Shown piece after piece: positions 23,075 through 34,077 of a stretch of 64,000 bases of DNA. Both the position numbers and the translations under genes were made by a program. The DNA comes from Trichaptum fuscoviolaceum (taxonomy: Eukaryota; Basidiomycota; Agaricomycetes; Hymenochaetales; Trichaptaceae), in the NCBI GenBank assembly GCA_910574455.1, contig CAJSYZ010000003.1, positions 3,099,250 through 3,163,249 on the forward strand, read 5' to 3'. A model generated the notes under the pieces. It did not search any database. It was given only the letters and a program-made list of their open reading frames with translations, and was not told the origin of the DNA. Position 1 is the stretch's first letter. The number at the start of each line of letters is the position of its first letter.

Positions 23075-24072
23075 ATGTTAACTCAAAGACAGACGCGGGC
23101 TAAGAATAGCGATCAGCATCCGGGAGCGGTAGTCAATAAGCTGCGAACACGTCGAACGAAAGAGGAGATATTGAGGGAGAAGGAAGGGAAGGAGAGAAGG
23201 AGAGAAGAACAGGCATCAAAGCGTGATGAGGCATTGAGGGAGAAGGAGGAGAAGGAAAAACAGAAGGAAGAACGGGCAGCTCTGCGCGAAGCTGCGGCAC
23301 AGCAAGCCGCGTATGCGAGAGAGAAGAGAAAACTCATCGCGGAACAGAAACGGGCAGCGAAAGAACAAGAGGCATCTGAGAAGGTACGCAAGAAAAGAAC
23401 TGCAGCAGAGCAACAGGAAACAGCCATACTGGAGACGATGGAGCTTGAGAACAATTTGTCAAAGGCTCTTGACATTCGCACCCATATGGGCTCAACTGCA
23501 CCTAAGCTGGCTGGCACTGGCAAACGAGGGCGAAACAAGTCGAAAGGCGTCCCTGAAACTAGTGAGTCCTTATCTTCAAGTCAGCGACAGTCGAGTTATG
23601 AGATATGGGCATAACAGGTTCAACAAACGATGAAAAAGACAGCTCTTGTGCAGCTGAAGACGGCGAACATTTAAAGATTCGTAAGTTGTTTGCCTTTATG
23701 ACTTTAGACTCCAAGGGTGACCACTTTAACTCACATTATGATGCAGCTAACTCCGATGCGCCCAACAGAGCGCGTGCAAAGAAAGTTAGGAAAAAGGATA
23801 CCAGAGGTGCACTTCCTTTCCGTACTCGCGTGCAGGGTGCAAAGGGTTCAAATAGTGCCATAAGTGGCACCGGATATCATAGTACGCTTGCAGGACAAAA
23901 CAGCAGTCTTTCTGGTGAGGATACAGACATGATAGAGTCGCCCAATACGTCGAAGCAGAACGATAGGACAAAGCGACCTGTTAGGGCACTTCGCAACACA
24001 GATGGATCCACATTCTTCGGCGGAGAGGGCAGAAACCCTGAGGTCGCAGGGACAGAGGAGATCGACTTGTGA
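23075..24072 (+). CDS. Small basic coiled-coil protein, function unknown
   Basis: Exons 23075-23561, 23618-23680 and 23747-24072 join in phases 1 and 1; 876 bases encode 291 residues. The start is the first ATG in the frame (MLTQRQTRAKN). Residues 30-120 form one continuous Glu/Lys/Arg-rich helix (KEEKEKQKEERAALREAAAQ), likely a single alpha-helix or coiled coil. The tail is basic and Ser/Thr-rich (RARAKKVRKKDTRG) with nuclear-targeting-like clusters. It starts directly after the palindromic-word block 5' of the transposase and runs divergently from it, so it may share a bidirectional promoter or be part of the same mobile unit. No family is recognised. It appears intact. Confidence 0.7.
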
Positions 24073-24897
24073 GTTTTAAGTCGTACTACTACTCAACCGT
24101 TGGCATCATAGTACGAAAGATCAATTTCACACTGCTGCCAGCAGTCTAATTCCATAGTTACTGTAATTTACTGTAAACCAATGTGGTATGTGCCCCAGTA
24201 GTTACAGTGGGCACACAAAGCCCAGTATAGCAATGTAGGTCCACCGCCTTTTTGGGGGGTTTGCACAGGGGCACTGAGGACCCTGAGGCTTCCCGCAGGT
24301 GTCCATCCACATTCGGAGCACAGAGCCCTACCCAGGCCATAAATAAATGCTGTTAATTCCCAAACTATTCGTTGGGCCCACATTCAGGTCCAAATGTCAA
24401 AAGACTAAATTACCCGTAGCTTGCCACTCCTAATTTAGCAAAAGCCAACATTTGTATGCGGCAGCAAATTTTTGTAGGAAAAAAAAATTAATTTCACTGA
24501 AAACAGTGCTGCATTGGCAGCAGCGTTTAATTTTCAATAAATAAATACTATATCTACGGAGGTGCGAGCTGCACCAGAGAGCTTGCATTCTAGGTATGGT
24601 GTGTGGCCCTGCTCCTGCAATACATTGTACGGCGGGACTGCGCCAAACGGCGACTGCGCGTCGACCGACGCGACTGCCGCCATTGCGCGAGCTTTGTGAG
24701 CCTCCTATCAGCAGACCAGCTGTACCAGGCTTCCACAATGCTGGACACATATGTCCTGCAATATCAGCACCAGATGGCGGACTACGGGCGTCGCCTCCAG
24801 TAGCACATCTCGTACTGCGCTTCGCGGTGCCAGCAACAAATGGCCATCCCATCATCGAGATCCGCATCCTTCTCCTCTGCCTCTTCGAGCCGCACCT

Positions 24898-25505
24898 TCA
24901 CGTCCTCCAGTTCCATGTATCCTTTGCCCTCGTGACACTCTCCATTGCAATGACACCGACAGCAAGAGCGACCAGTTCTACAACTGCAATGCCAGCATCA
25001 TGGCGGAGTGCGGACTTGTCCTGAGATGTTGCGTCGGTCAGGGAGTCGAGAAAGGCATCAGAGACATGTCCAATGACGTGTGTCATGAAACGGGCAACAC
25101 CGCCGGCCACGACGGATGTCCCAACAACGGGCGGGAGAAGTGTGTACACATCCCTTCGTGAGATGAGCGTGAACAGGAGGCGAAGAGAGGGTTGAGGACC
25201 ATGGAGCGGTAGCGACGGAGGGCACGGTGCTTCTACGGGTGCTGTTTCTCAATGTCGTCTATGTCGCCGCGGACGGTTCTGTGTAGAGACGTGCGGGTCG
25301 TTTCGATCGACTGCTTTCTTATTGAAGGAGTTGCAGGTGTCTGCATGATTTCGTAGCCCGTGGTCGTCGATTCATTGAAATCTGTCTGTTTCAACAGTGA
25401 GCTGACATGGTGGAGGGGAAAGAGGGGAAGGTGGTTGCGGCCACTGTGGGCAAGCTCATGTTGTTCCAGCACCTTGGGTGCACGGGTGAGTTTGTCGCTC
25501 ACCAT
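24898..25505 (-). CDS. Putative small membrane protein, unknown
   Basis: Exons 25237-25505 and 24898-25153 join in phase 2 across an 83-bp GT-AG intron; 525 bases encode 174 residues starting MVSDKLTRAPKVLEQ. The N-terminal half is polar with a basic Ser/Thr stretch. The C-terminal half has two hydrophobic segments (LLPPVVGTSVVAGGVARFM and GIAVVELVALAVGVIAM) that could span a membrane. No family is recognised. A coiled-coil-like frame (LEDVKVRLEEAEEKDAD) follows immediately in another phase, hinting that the copy may be shifted or truncated. It lies inside the candidate transposon, so it could be a captured host gene. Confidence 0.4.
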
Positions 25506-26764
25506 AACACCTATAACATATGTCTATTAGCACCAATTAGGAAAGAGAAAGTTAATTAAAAATACCTTCAATGAGCTTGTTCATACGAAGCTCTTTCATG
25601 GGGTGGAGGAGGGATGTAAAACAGTGAGCAAGGCCCAAACGACGACGACGACAAGGCCGCGCGTTGTCACGGAACGTGGGAACGCGGTACCGAATAAGGT
25701 ATGTTGCACTTTTTCTTCATTTCCGAACATACAAAAACATATTATTATCGTACACTCCCATAGCGTATTTCCTCAGGCACTTAATACAGAGCCCTTTAAA
25801 TTGCAGTAGGGAAGGTACGTACGAATTTTGCATTAGAATTAGAGCTAATTGGAGGTCACAAATAAGCAATGAGTGCTTAAGTGCTGACTCTATGCATGTA
25901 AAAGCATATGTTTTTGATTTATTTAATTATCCTGAATGCTCCAATCTTTTTGAAACTTAACGGAGATATAATATGAGTAGACTATAGCACGTATATAATT
26001 TAGCAGTGTGCTCGAGTGCTGTGGTATTCGGTAAATAACTAAACTCTGCTCAAAACTTGTCCTTTTTGCATAAAATCATGAACATTACATGTTCTTCACT
26101 GAATAGATATATGTTACTCTCATTAATAAATTCTGCGGGATATATAACACTAAAGAAGAGATAATAAAGGACCTTTTTAGAAATTTTGACGGAGTTCCAC
26201 TAACTAGACTTGTTGTCAGTGCTCAAATGTAGTTGAGGTCCGTGGGTTTTATGTGAGTTTAGCTCGATCTCATGCATTCGAGTGCACGAAATCGAGATAA
26301 CTATATTCTAGCTTACCTGCAACTGTAATTCTTCTTGCATTTGATTCCATTGCACAATTACTCTTGAATGCAAAAGAGATCATGAATTTACAAGATCAAT
26401 TAAATATTCTAATCCAAAAACAGTGATATGATCACCTGTATTATCAATGTTTGCCTCACCAGATCATAACGATATAGACAATAAATATCGATAAAATCAG
26501 ATTCAATGTATATTTAATAGCACTTGCGTATCGCATATTGTGCCTGGATATTAGAGGTGCTGCTGAAGTGTTCCTGGGCACGAAAGGTGCTCGGAGATGC
26601 TTCGGTTGCCATATTCGGCAACTTCCGGGCGACGTTGAACGCGCGTGGACGTCGTCGTTTCTGCGTTCAGCGACGTCCGTGTCCATCACGGATGACCTCG
26701 GACCTCAAATTATCCTGGTAAGTTCTCTTTTTTTTGTTGCTATCATTTACTATAAGATAATAAA
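25506..26764. other. AT-rich interior of the candidate transposon, nothing recognised
   Basis: No supported gene. A short exon-like patch at 25600-25700 followed by GTATGT has no partner. The remainder is AT-rich with many stop codons in all frames. Confidence 0.5.
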
Positions 26765-27070
26765 CTAATACAGATGAGTGTGTAAACCGACAGACACCAC
26801 AGACACGTCTGCCAACGAGTGCTGTGGATACACCACAGCGACGGACACCACGGACACGTTTGCGCCGACGGACAACTTCGCCAGCCCCTGTCGCTCATTA
26901 AAGCCGCAGAGGCTCGAATATCTCCCGTGGTCTGTCGCCGCCTTGCGCAACCACTGTTCTACGGCTTCCTTCAACGGCGCTGAGCGACATGCCTCTCGCG
27001 TCGCTGCCATAGCTTCGAGCGCAGACAATGCTACCATGACTGAGACGGTATTCCCTTGCGACATGACTAG

Positions 27071-27559
27071 GTTACGTCCGCCCTTGCCTCTAATTACCCC
27101 TCAGGCTTCGCAGAGTTATGCAACAGCACCGAGTTCGCCATACCGCACCTCTTGTGTCACCGCGGCACCCGGGAGGTTGTTACCAACTTCAACCACCGAG
27201 TGCTCCCTCGTCTTCCTAAACTCCGCGAGAAGCAGGAGCAAGAGCTACCACAAATGACTGCGCCGCGTTCTGCGATTGTCATGGCCCTCATTCTTCAGAC
27301 TATCGCAACTCAGGGCCTTGGGTTTCCGAGTAGCAAGCAGCGCAATCGGGTGCTTACCACTCCTGGGTCATATGGCACATTGAGTTCGACAGGATGGGGA
27401 CAGTATCCCCGCTTGTCACTCCCTCCCCTTACATTCCTCTCTGATCTGCCTGCACTCGCATTCACATTCCACCCACCCCATGATGTCGAGCCCTATTGTT
27501 GTACGCGGGAATCGCTACCGAAGATGGTGACACTGACGTTGTCGGCACAAGACATGTAA
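27071..27559 (+). other. Open frame of about 160 codons, possibly an exon of a captured gene
   Basis: The frame VTSALASNYPSGFAELCNST continues to a stop at 27559 (ending TLTLSAQDM) with no internal stops and no recognised domain. An upstream GTG/CAC-rich imperfect tandem (26780-26870) lies outside it. A conflicting minus-strand frame at 26765-27064 looks equally coding-like, so neither is certain. Confidence 0.25.
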
Positions 27560-28019
27560 ATTAGATGGGGATGTAGTATATAGACAATATAATTTATTTC
27601 TATCTATTTAATTATGCTAAAAAGTAAGATTAAGAAACAAACATATGAGCATAATTTGTGCCCGATGTCGAATGGTTTTCCCCGCCGTTACGTGCAAGCC
27701 CGCGGCGGCGCACGCGCGACGTGCTGCACGTGTGCGCATGTGCAAACAACTTGAAATACAAGGACCCTCTTTTGCTCCGGACTAAATAAGGGTCCCTGAA
27801 TTCCATTCATTTATAGAGGCCCGCCAGGGAGGCCCTGGATTATAGGCCAGGGCCCATATGGTCTCTGACCCTAATAGTATTCCTAACCCCAAGGATATCC
27901 AGCCCCCAAAGGCAGGGCATCCCATAGATGTCCCACACAGTAATTACTGAGGTGCGTTACACACTGCTTTACAGTAACAGCTGCGCTCTGATGCTCATTT
28001 ACCACAGTAAGCAACAGTA

Positions 28020-28257
28020 GTTCATTGAATTAATTTGCTGGTAGGACTGAATTTCAAACAAATTCAAGTTGATAGTAAGTGTGAAGCTTGATTTAGACTC
28101 AGCTACTTGAAGCTTATCCGACATCGTACTACAGATTAGTATTACTACTACTAACTTGAGCCTGAGTGCGCCTGGCGACACCGTGCCAGTGACCGGCTTG
28201 ACCGGCGCGCGGCGGTGCCACACTCAGGTTGGCACTTAACTGTGACCCCGAGATGCC
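28020..28257. repeat. Short palindromic-word block
   Basis: AATTCAAGTTGA, ACTACTACTAACTTGAGCC and CCAGTGACCGG-like words. No gene is seen. It separates the candidate transposon from the next hAT element. Confidence 0.4.
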
Positions 28258-28265
28258 ACCCGGGT

Positions 28266-29733
28266 TAGGGCATGACACGGGTGCACCTGCAGGTGTACCC
28301 GGATCCGTGAAGCGCAGGTACCTGCGCAAAAAAACTGATACCTGGATCCGACCCGGAACCGTGGGAAACGGATCCGGGTCTACCTGGACCCGTTACCTGC
28401 AGGTATTGCAGGTACCTGATAGGACCTGCAGGTAATAACAGTAAGTAATGTAAGAATAAGATAAAGTATTTGAAGAACATACCATCTGTGTTTCTGAGGA
28501 GTCCTGCATGGCCCGAGCTTCGAACGAGCCACGTCGTCCTGCAAGGCAAGGTGTTTGCGTCCTCATCAGATTGGGTGCGGTTGTGACGAGGTGCCTACAG
28601 GCGTCAACCGCATTGACAGCGCGGTAAGGCATAGGCGCAGGCGTCGACCGCGTCGACCGCGAAGTAAAGCCTAGTGCGCAAGTTCGCAGGCTCCTGAAGC
28701 GAAGGAACATGGTGATAGTGAGAGGATCGCCACGCTGCAAGTCAATGAGTAAGATATTATCAACAACATGAGAATAACCAGAACCACTCACGACCATTGC
28801 ACGAGAATGATGTACATTCCCTGTGCCCCGGAATACTGCTCCTGTCATAGCACAGGCGATCTTCAGTAACATAGGGTGCTTCTCGCCTTCATCCCAACAC
28901 TGAACCGTAACCATTGCCAGCTTCTCCAGTTCCTTCACACTGTTGCTCGTTACGCGCAGAGAAGCAACCCGGAAACTGAGAAGTTCAAGCGCCCGATGCC
29001 TGCCAGGAGCTGTTTGAAAGCGAGAGGTGATGGAAAGAGGTTTTCGACCTTGAATTCCCGTAAGCGATTGCAGGTGTGTGTGGAAGCACTCCCGCAGCTG
29101 TCCAGCACGTCGGGCTAGAAAGCGATTCCAAAGACGAGCCATATTGTCGCAAGAGATGGTTCAGTAGCTCAGGCGCCGGTTCCCATTCCAACTCCAAAAG
29201 CGCAGTGACTGCGAAGAGTTTCGCAGCAGCCAGTCAATGAAGTCCATCTTCGGGCGAGCCTGTTCAGCCTGACCTTTGTGAGGCGGCATGAGTGCAGACG
29301 ATGGCGAGTGTTGCGGTTGCCGGACGAGCAGCATGTCGAGGGCGACAAGCGGCTGTGGTCTCGCGGTCTCGCGAAGAGAGCGCGGCGGGCGGGAGGGCGC
29401 TGACAAGCGCGTAGTTGGTGAGGAGGCGGTCATGGCAGCCGTTGTCGTCGTAGTAGGCGGCTTCGAGGATGGCGAAGAGGACGGCACATGTCGAGTAGAA
29501 TGTAGAAAAGTAATGGTACATCGTTGCGTTCGTCGCACTCAAGATGAGTGCACGTGATTTACCGGGTACTTGCAGGTACCCGGCCAGGTACCTGGGCATA
29601 AAAAATCCAAACCTGGATCCGCAGGTAAGCGTGGGAACCAGGTACCTGCGCACAGGTGCACCTGGAACCGCAGGTATTTGAGCGCAGGTACCTGCAGGTA
29701 CCCACGGATGACCTGCACCCGTGTCATGCTCTA
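28266..29733. mobile_element. Non-autonomous hAT element with GGTACCTGCAGG subterminal arrays
   Basis: Terminal inverted repeats TAGRGCATGACACGGGTGCA at both ends are flanked by a perfect 8-bp duplication ACCCGGGT (28258-28265 and 29734-29741). Both subterminal zones carry many CAGGTACCTG, GGATCCG and ACCCGT words, likely transposase-binding sites. The interior holds a minus-strand frame (28393-29142, MARLWNRFLARRAGQLRECF) without transposase motifs, perhaps a captured gene piece. It has inserted just upstream of gene M1. Confidence 0.93.
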
Positions 29734-29817
29734 ACCCGGGTTGGCAAGTTGCAGCTTCTTCACTTATAATGCTCACATTCTTATCTTTATTACAAGTTGT
29801 GAGCCTGGCTGACACAA

Positions 29818-32800
29818 GGAAAAACTAGGCTCCCCGTCTCGGCGCAAGACGATGCGAACTTTAGTCCTTGGGAGGATGAAGGAGTGACAGTAACCCTCAC
29901 GAGTTTCCAAGGTGTAAAGAATAGCTCAGCTAGCGAACGACAGACGGCACATCTCGTTGACTCCGACACTGATATTGTGAGTTGGATGGAGCATTAATTA
30001 GACTGGCAGAGGAAATCTTAATATTTTGATTGTGCGTTTAATTAGGACGTGAGTAGACTGACAATACCGACCCAAGCCAATGTAAGTGCCGCTTATACTT
30101 CAAAGAAATCGTTTGATTCACAATAACTATAGTTACTATACGTCGGTGGAGTCTCATGCACAACGATGGCTATCTAACAATTTTTCTGTATCGTAACAGG
30201 ATGGAGCTAGCAGCAAATTGAAGAAAAGGAAGCTATCCCGCGACACTCTCTCCGAGTTGCAGGCTCATATAACACTGGTAAGCGGCTTCATAATCTCCTG
30301 TTTCGTTCAAGCTACTTATTTTTCTTTCTTTATGCGCTGGAGAAGAAGAATATCAAGGGACAATCGGGCATTCAGGTGAGTTCTACACAACAAAGCATGG
30401 ACTTGGTGCCATACTTTGTTGTGGCCTCCGGCGTCGAATATACTTCCTTCATTACTTACCAAATTGTACTCTGAATAGGGCGCGAGCATGACGAACATCG
30501 TCAACTCCCAACTCGATGTATTGGTAAGTTTATTCTGCTTTTAATCCTCACCCGTATACTCATCTATTTTCCCGTCAGGACGGTATTTCTGTTGAGGGTC
30601 ATAGGGGGCAGTCTCCAGCGTCGCATCTACAGATACAGGTATGTGTAGCATCGACACTCATTAGGATTACTTTTGGTGCCCCTTTCTTTGGCAAGTATCT
30701 GGATGTCCACTAAACCTTGTTTATGTGTAGGACAGCATGATTGTGAATAATAAGAAGAGGAAGTCGCCGCCTGACTCAAACTCACATATCGATGTGGTAA
30801 TTCGTACTCTTCCACCCAATTTCAAAAGCACTTCCTTACTATCTAAAACAGGCTAGCATGAACGTGTATATGAAGAAGCCTCCATCCCAGGCTGCCTCAA
30901 CAGTTAGTGTCAATCACATCTAATTTCCATTTCATATTGTTTTCTGATCAAGCGACAAGGACTTAAATACTGCTAAGGAGAGTGAACCGCAAGACAGTCA
31001 TTCTCAGGCTGATATACTGGTATTTAATTCTCTTTGAGCTTCCCTTGGTAAGAACTCCTCTAATTGCTACAGATGAAATCTACTACCTCTGTTCGCAATC
31101 TGAAGAGGTCACTGGCGGTTCATGCACATCATATTGCAAGTGTGAGCTAATTGCTGCAATTGATTCGGTACTTATTCTCGGTTCTTCTGACAGGCAAGTG
31201 GTCGTGAGGCGTCGCCAACACCACAAGCACAATCACCTGCGATGACGACAGTATCCTTCAGTCCCAAACCCGAAGTGCTCGCAACCAAGGCTCATCTTGG
31301 TCATCGCAAAGTCTCTCGGACTACTAGCTCTGTGCGTTGATCCATTCATGTTTGTGACATGCATCCACTAACTTGCTTACATGCAGACATCTGTAGGACT
31401 TGAGGATAAGGATAGAAATAGTAAAGGAAGGGAGGGATCCCGCGCTCTCGGCAAAAAAAGGGCAACGAATCAGTGTCTTCCTCCCGGAACTCAGGCTGGC
31501 TGGACTCATATTCTTCTGCCTTCGCTGTATCGCGCAGTCGGAAAGTCCACAACTCCATGGCAAAACCCAGACAATAAGTCCATCGGAACACTGTGGGGGA
31601 AAGTATTTGATTCTGTCGAACTTAGTTACGACACACAATTGGCCGACATCTGTTCTTTAGTTGAGTCATCCCTATTTGTCTTACATCGGCCATACTGAAT
31701 CAGGTATGATCTATTCTGTAGGCAGCCCAGAGATGCTCTGATAGTTGGCGGAAGAAATTGTTTGAGAAATCCGAGCAGTCAATTTCGAGTTTCGTCGGCA
31801 ACGAGCGTTCTAAGTCAGTGGAGACCGAAGAAATTGTGAAGATGTTGCAGACGATGGTCGACAAGAAGAAAGCTGAACCATTCCTCTGGGAACGCTGGCA
31901 TAGTATGGAAAGGGTGTGTGAGATTTCACTCAATGTCACCCTTCGAGTCCGTGCATTGACTATGAATGTACACAGAAGCAAGGATTGTTCTGCTCTGACC
32001 TCGTAGTCTCAGTGTTGTCCGTGCACATTGTCTTGGCCCTGGGTCGGCATAAAGTATTGGACAAGAACACAATAGGAAAGCCTATAGGTGCCCTCGCCCT
32101 TGCGGCAACAGCGGTATCTATCTACTTCAGTACTTGCAGTGGCTTTATTCACTGAATCTCTCATGGACAGGTCAAAGTTGCAATCGATAAGCAGGTAGCC
32201 CGGTTGCAAAATATCAAAGAAGAGCTTGGTGGTGCTGAGTGGTACTTCACTAGTGCTCTGTGGCAGCCTCATACGGACGACTATGTCAACTTATTGTCAA
32301 ATTCCTCGTTTTTCACTGAATCAAACTGGGAGAAGGTTCGGTCCCGCATAGAAGCTTACAACTCCGTTGAAGATGTCAATGCGGGAAGGAACGCCGAACT
32401 TGTTGGATCGGGTGTCACTGGCAGGGATTTCTCCCTATATATCGACGTTGGAGACGCGGATGCGAGCGGCGAGTATACACATGGTGAGGGCGCTAATAGA
32501 AGTGGTAAGTGCAAGGAGAGAAACGAAGACAAGGATAATGACGGCGAAGAAGTTGAGGATTTCAAGGAGAGGGAGGACGACATGGAGGACGAGGGTGTGT
32601 CTGGCGAGGGAGACGAGGACAAGGATCAGGATGAGGACAATGACGATGAAGAGGACAAGGATCAGGATCGGGATAAGAACAAGGATGCGGACGAGGTTCT
32701 TAGCGTGGGTGATGGATTCAGTGGAGGCTCTGAGGGCGAGGCGAATGACGCAGACAGAAAGGGCGGGGAAGGCGAAGGCGATCGCGAGGACGACGAGGGT

Positions 32801-32839
32801 TCATTATGGGATTCGGCTACGGACGGCGCAGACTTTTAA
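29818..32839 (+). CDS. M1: many-exon gene with a phase-0 microexon array and acidic tail
   Basis: Exons are about 29818-29976, 30046-30081, 30200-30277, about 30343-30375, 30479-30523, 30579-30638, 30731-30796, 30852-30902, 30960-31019, 31073-31141, 31194-31331, 31387-31659, 31722-31913, 31976-32113 and 32171-32839. Every junction is phase 0. The microexons encode basic/Ser-Pro modules such as KKRKSPPDS and LKKRKLSRD. The C-terminal part (GTQAGWTHILLPSLYRAVGK, then SDSWRKKLFEK, then GRHKVLDKNTIGKPIGALAL) resembles an expanded Agaricomycete family of unknown function, and the end is a long Asp/Glu/Lys repeat. A further exon-like stretch at 32928-33000 may belong to the 3' UTR. The 5' end is not found; a hAT element lies directly upstream. 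M2 (61621-64000) is its paralogue. Confidence 0.75.
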
Positions 32840-33650
32840 GAGCAGGTCGATCACTGGTGAGCTTTGGCTTTAACCATCCCGCCACTGTATTCAAACACTT
32901 ACTATCATCAACTTGCAGTGGCCTTCGTTCTCTGAGTATGCCGAGGAACAGGCAGAAGTGGCGAAATACGATCTGGATCAGGATGCCGTGGTGTAGTTAC
33001 TGAGGGACACTGAGGCACTGATTTCTACTTATCTGTCTTAAATTACTTGTGGAATGAACCAATACTGGAACCTCTTAGTACGCACTTACACGCTTGGGTA
33101 CTGCAAACCTACAGACGAAAAAGTCTACTTATATGATTAAATGCTGAATTACTTATGGAATGAACTACTTGTCGAGATCCCGGGCTCCTTTTCTCATTTC
33201 CCGCACTTTCCCGCCAAGGATCCCGACATGAGCAGACAAACCCGCGGGGAGAATCCCGCCATTGGATTCCCCGCGCGAAACCTCATTCCCGAATCGCACG
33301 ATCCCATGCTCACGTGACTTATCCCGCACCACCGTCCCGGCAACCATGCACGCATACACACATTCATTTACGACGACCCGCCACGGCACAACGTACATTC
33401 ACTTATCAACATACGCTCATTAATCCGTTAATACCTCAAGGTGACGACCTGCAACAGTCTGGCATACCTAGTCTGGCTAGTCGCGGCCCCGGACCGGACA
33501 CTGACGTCCACGGACAGGCCGTAGCCATCTGGAGAGACGGGATAGACATGCCTAGCAGTGCGGTCGTAGCATGTATCGTTTGTAGTAGATAGGTGCGCAT
33601 TGCGCAAGGACACTTAGCGTAGATTAACTATACAGTCTTTACGAAGTAGA

Positions 33651-33656
33651 TAAATA
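33651..33656 (+). promoter_or_regulatory. TATA-like box of the LTR promoter (TAAATA)
   Basis: TAAATA lies 32 bases from the start of the 11-nt self-primer segment (27 bases from the box end), a normal distance for initiation. It is conserved in the 3' LTR, the exon solo LTR and the long solo LTR. Confidence 0.6.
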
Positions 33657-33682
33657 GCTGTAGGCATCGTAAGGAGCATCTC

Positions 33683-33693
33683 ACTTTTGACCT
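33683..33693 (+). promoter_or_regulatory. Predicted RNA 5' end acting as self-primer (ACTTTTGACCT)
   Basis: This 11-mer is the exact reverse complement of AGGTCAAAAGT at 33991-34001 just after the LTR. The match does not extend on either side, giving exactly 11 nt, as known for Tf1 self-priming. The start site itself is inferred from the TATA spacing and this complementarity. Confidence 0.65.
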
Positions 33694-33990
33694 CTTGTGG
33701 AGTGCTTCCTTAGGTGCGATCTCTCTCTTTTCTCCTGTGTAGTTAGTTGCGCAATACTTACTTGTGGAGTGCTTCCTTAGGGATCCGCTTACTTGACGTT
33801 CAAAGCAGTGAAGAGTCCTAGCTGGCCTTGAGAATCCCGCGACGCGCCTGGATAGAATCCCGCGCGTTTCCCGCCTGAATTCCCACGCTCGTTCCCAGTC
33901 GCGAATCCAGATTCCCGAACGCGGGTTCTTGTCGCGAATTCCAGTTTCCCGAAACTGTTTCCCGCTACAATTCCCGACGGTCGTAACATT

Positions 33991-34001
33991 AGGTCAAAAG
34001 T
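33991..34001 (+). other. Primer-binding site for self-priming (AGGTCAAAAGT)
   Basis: Located two bases after the 5' LTR. It does not start with TGG and does not match a tRNA 3' end that I recognise, but pairs perfectly with the predicted RNA 5' end. Confidence 0.65.
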
Positions 34002-34077
34002 CCTGGCTCACCGCCGCTCGGACTCGACACCCTCACGCTCTTTACTTCTACCCCCGCACCCGTACCGCCGACCCGCG

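Larger units (their letters stand above)
24147..28019. mobile_element. Candidate DNA transposon carrying gene-like segments
   Basis: The left end (TTACTGTAAACCAATGTGG through CAGTAGTTACAGTGGG, 24155-24210) is matched, with about three-quarters identity by eye, by the reverse complement of the right end (TTACTGTAAAGCAGTGTG through CAGTAATTACTGTGTGGG, 27930-27985). Both are followed by a GCCTTT run of T/G. A TA dinucleotide abuts both outer ends, but no longer duplication is visible. The interior is a mosaic of coding-like pieces and AT-rich DNA. The class is not determined. Confidence 0.35.
33170..33988 (+). repeat. 5' LTR
   Basis: Begins TGTCGAGATCCC and ends CGGTCGTAACA (TG...CA). The promoter-proximal core is followed by two copies of CTTGTGGAGTGCTTCCTTAG (near 33696 and 33761). 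Confidence 0.96.

Noticed and set aside
26765..27257. Genes on both strands at 26.77-27.26 kb
   Set aside because: Overlapping frames look equally plausible and neither has a start, splice partners or a domain.
33165..33988. Coding frames inside the LTRs (for example 33314-33592 and 39203-39481)
   Set aside because: They are identical in both LTRs and in the solo LTR and have no independent support, except the pol C-terminus.
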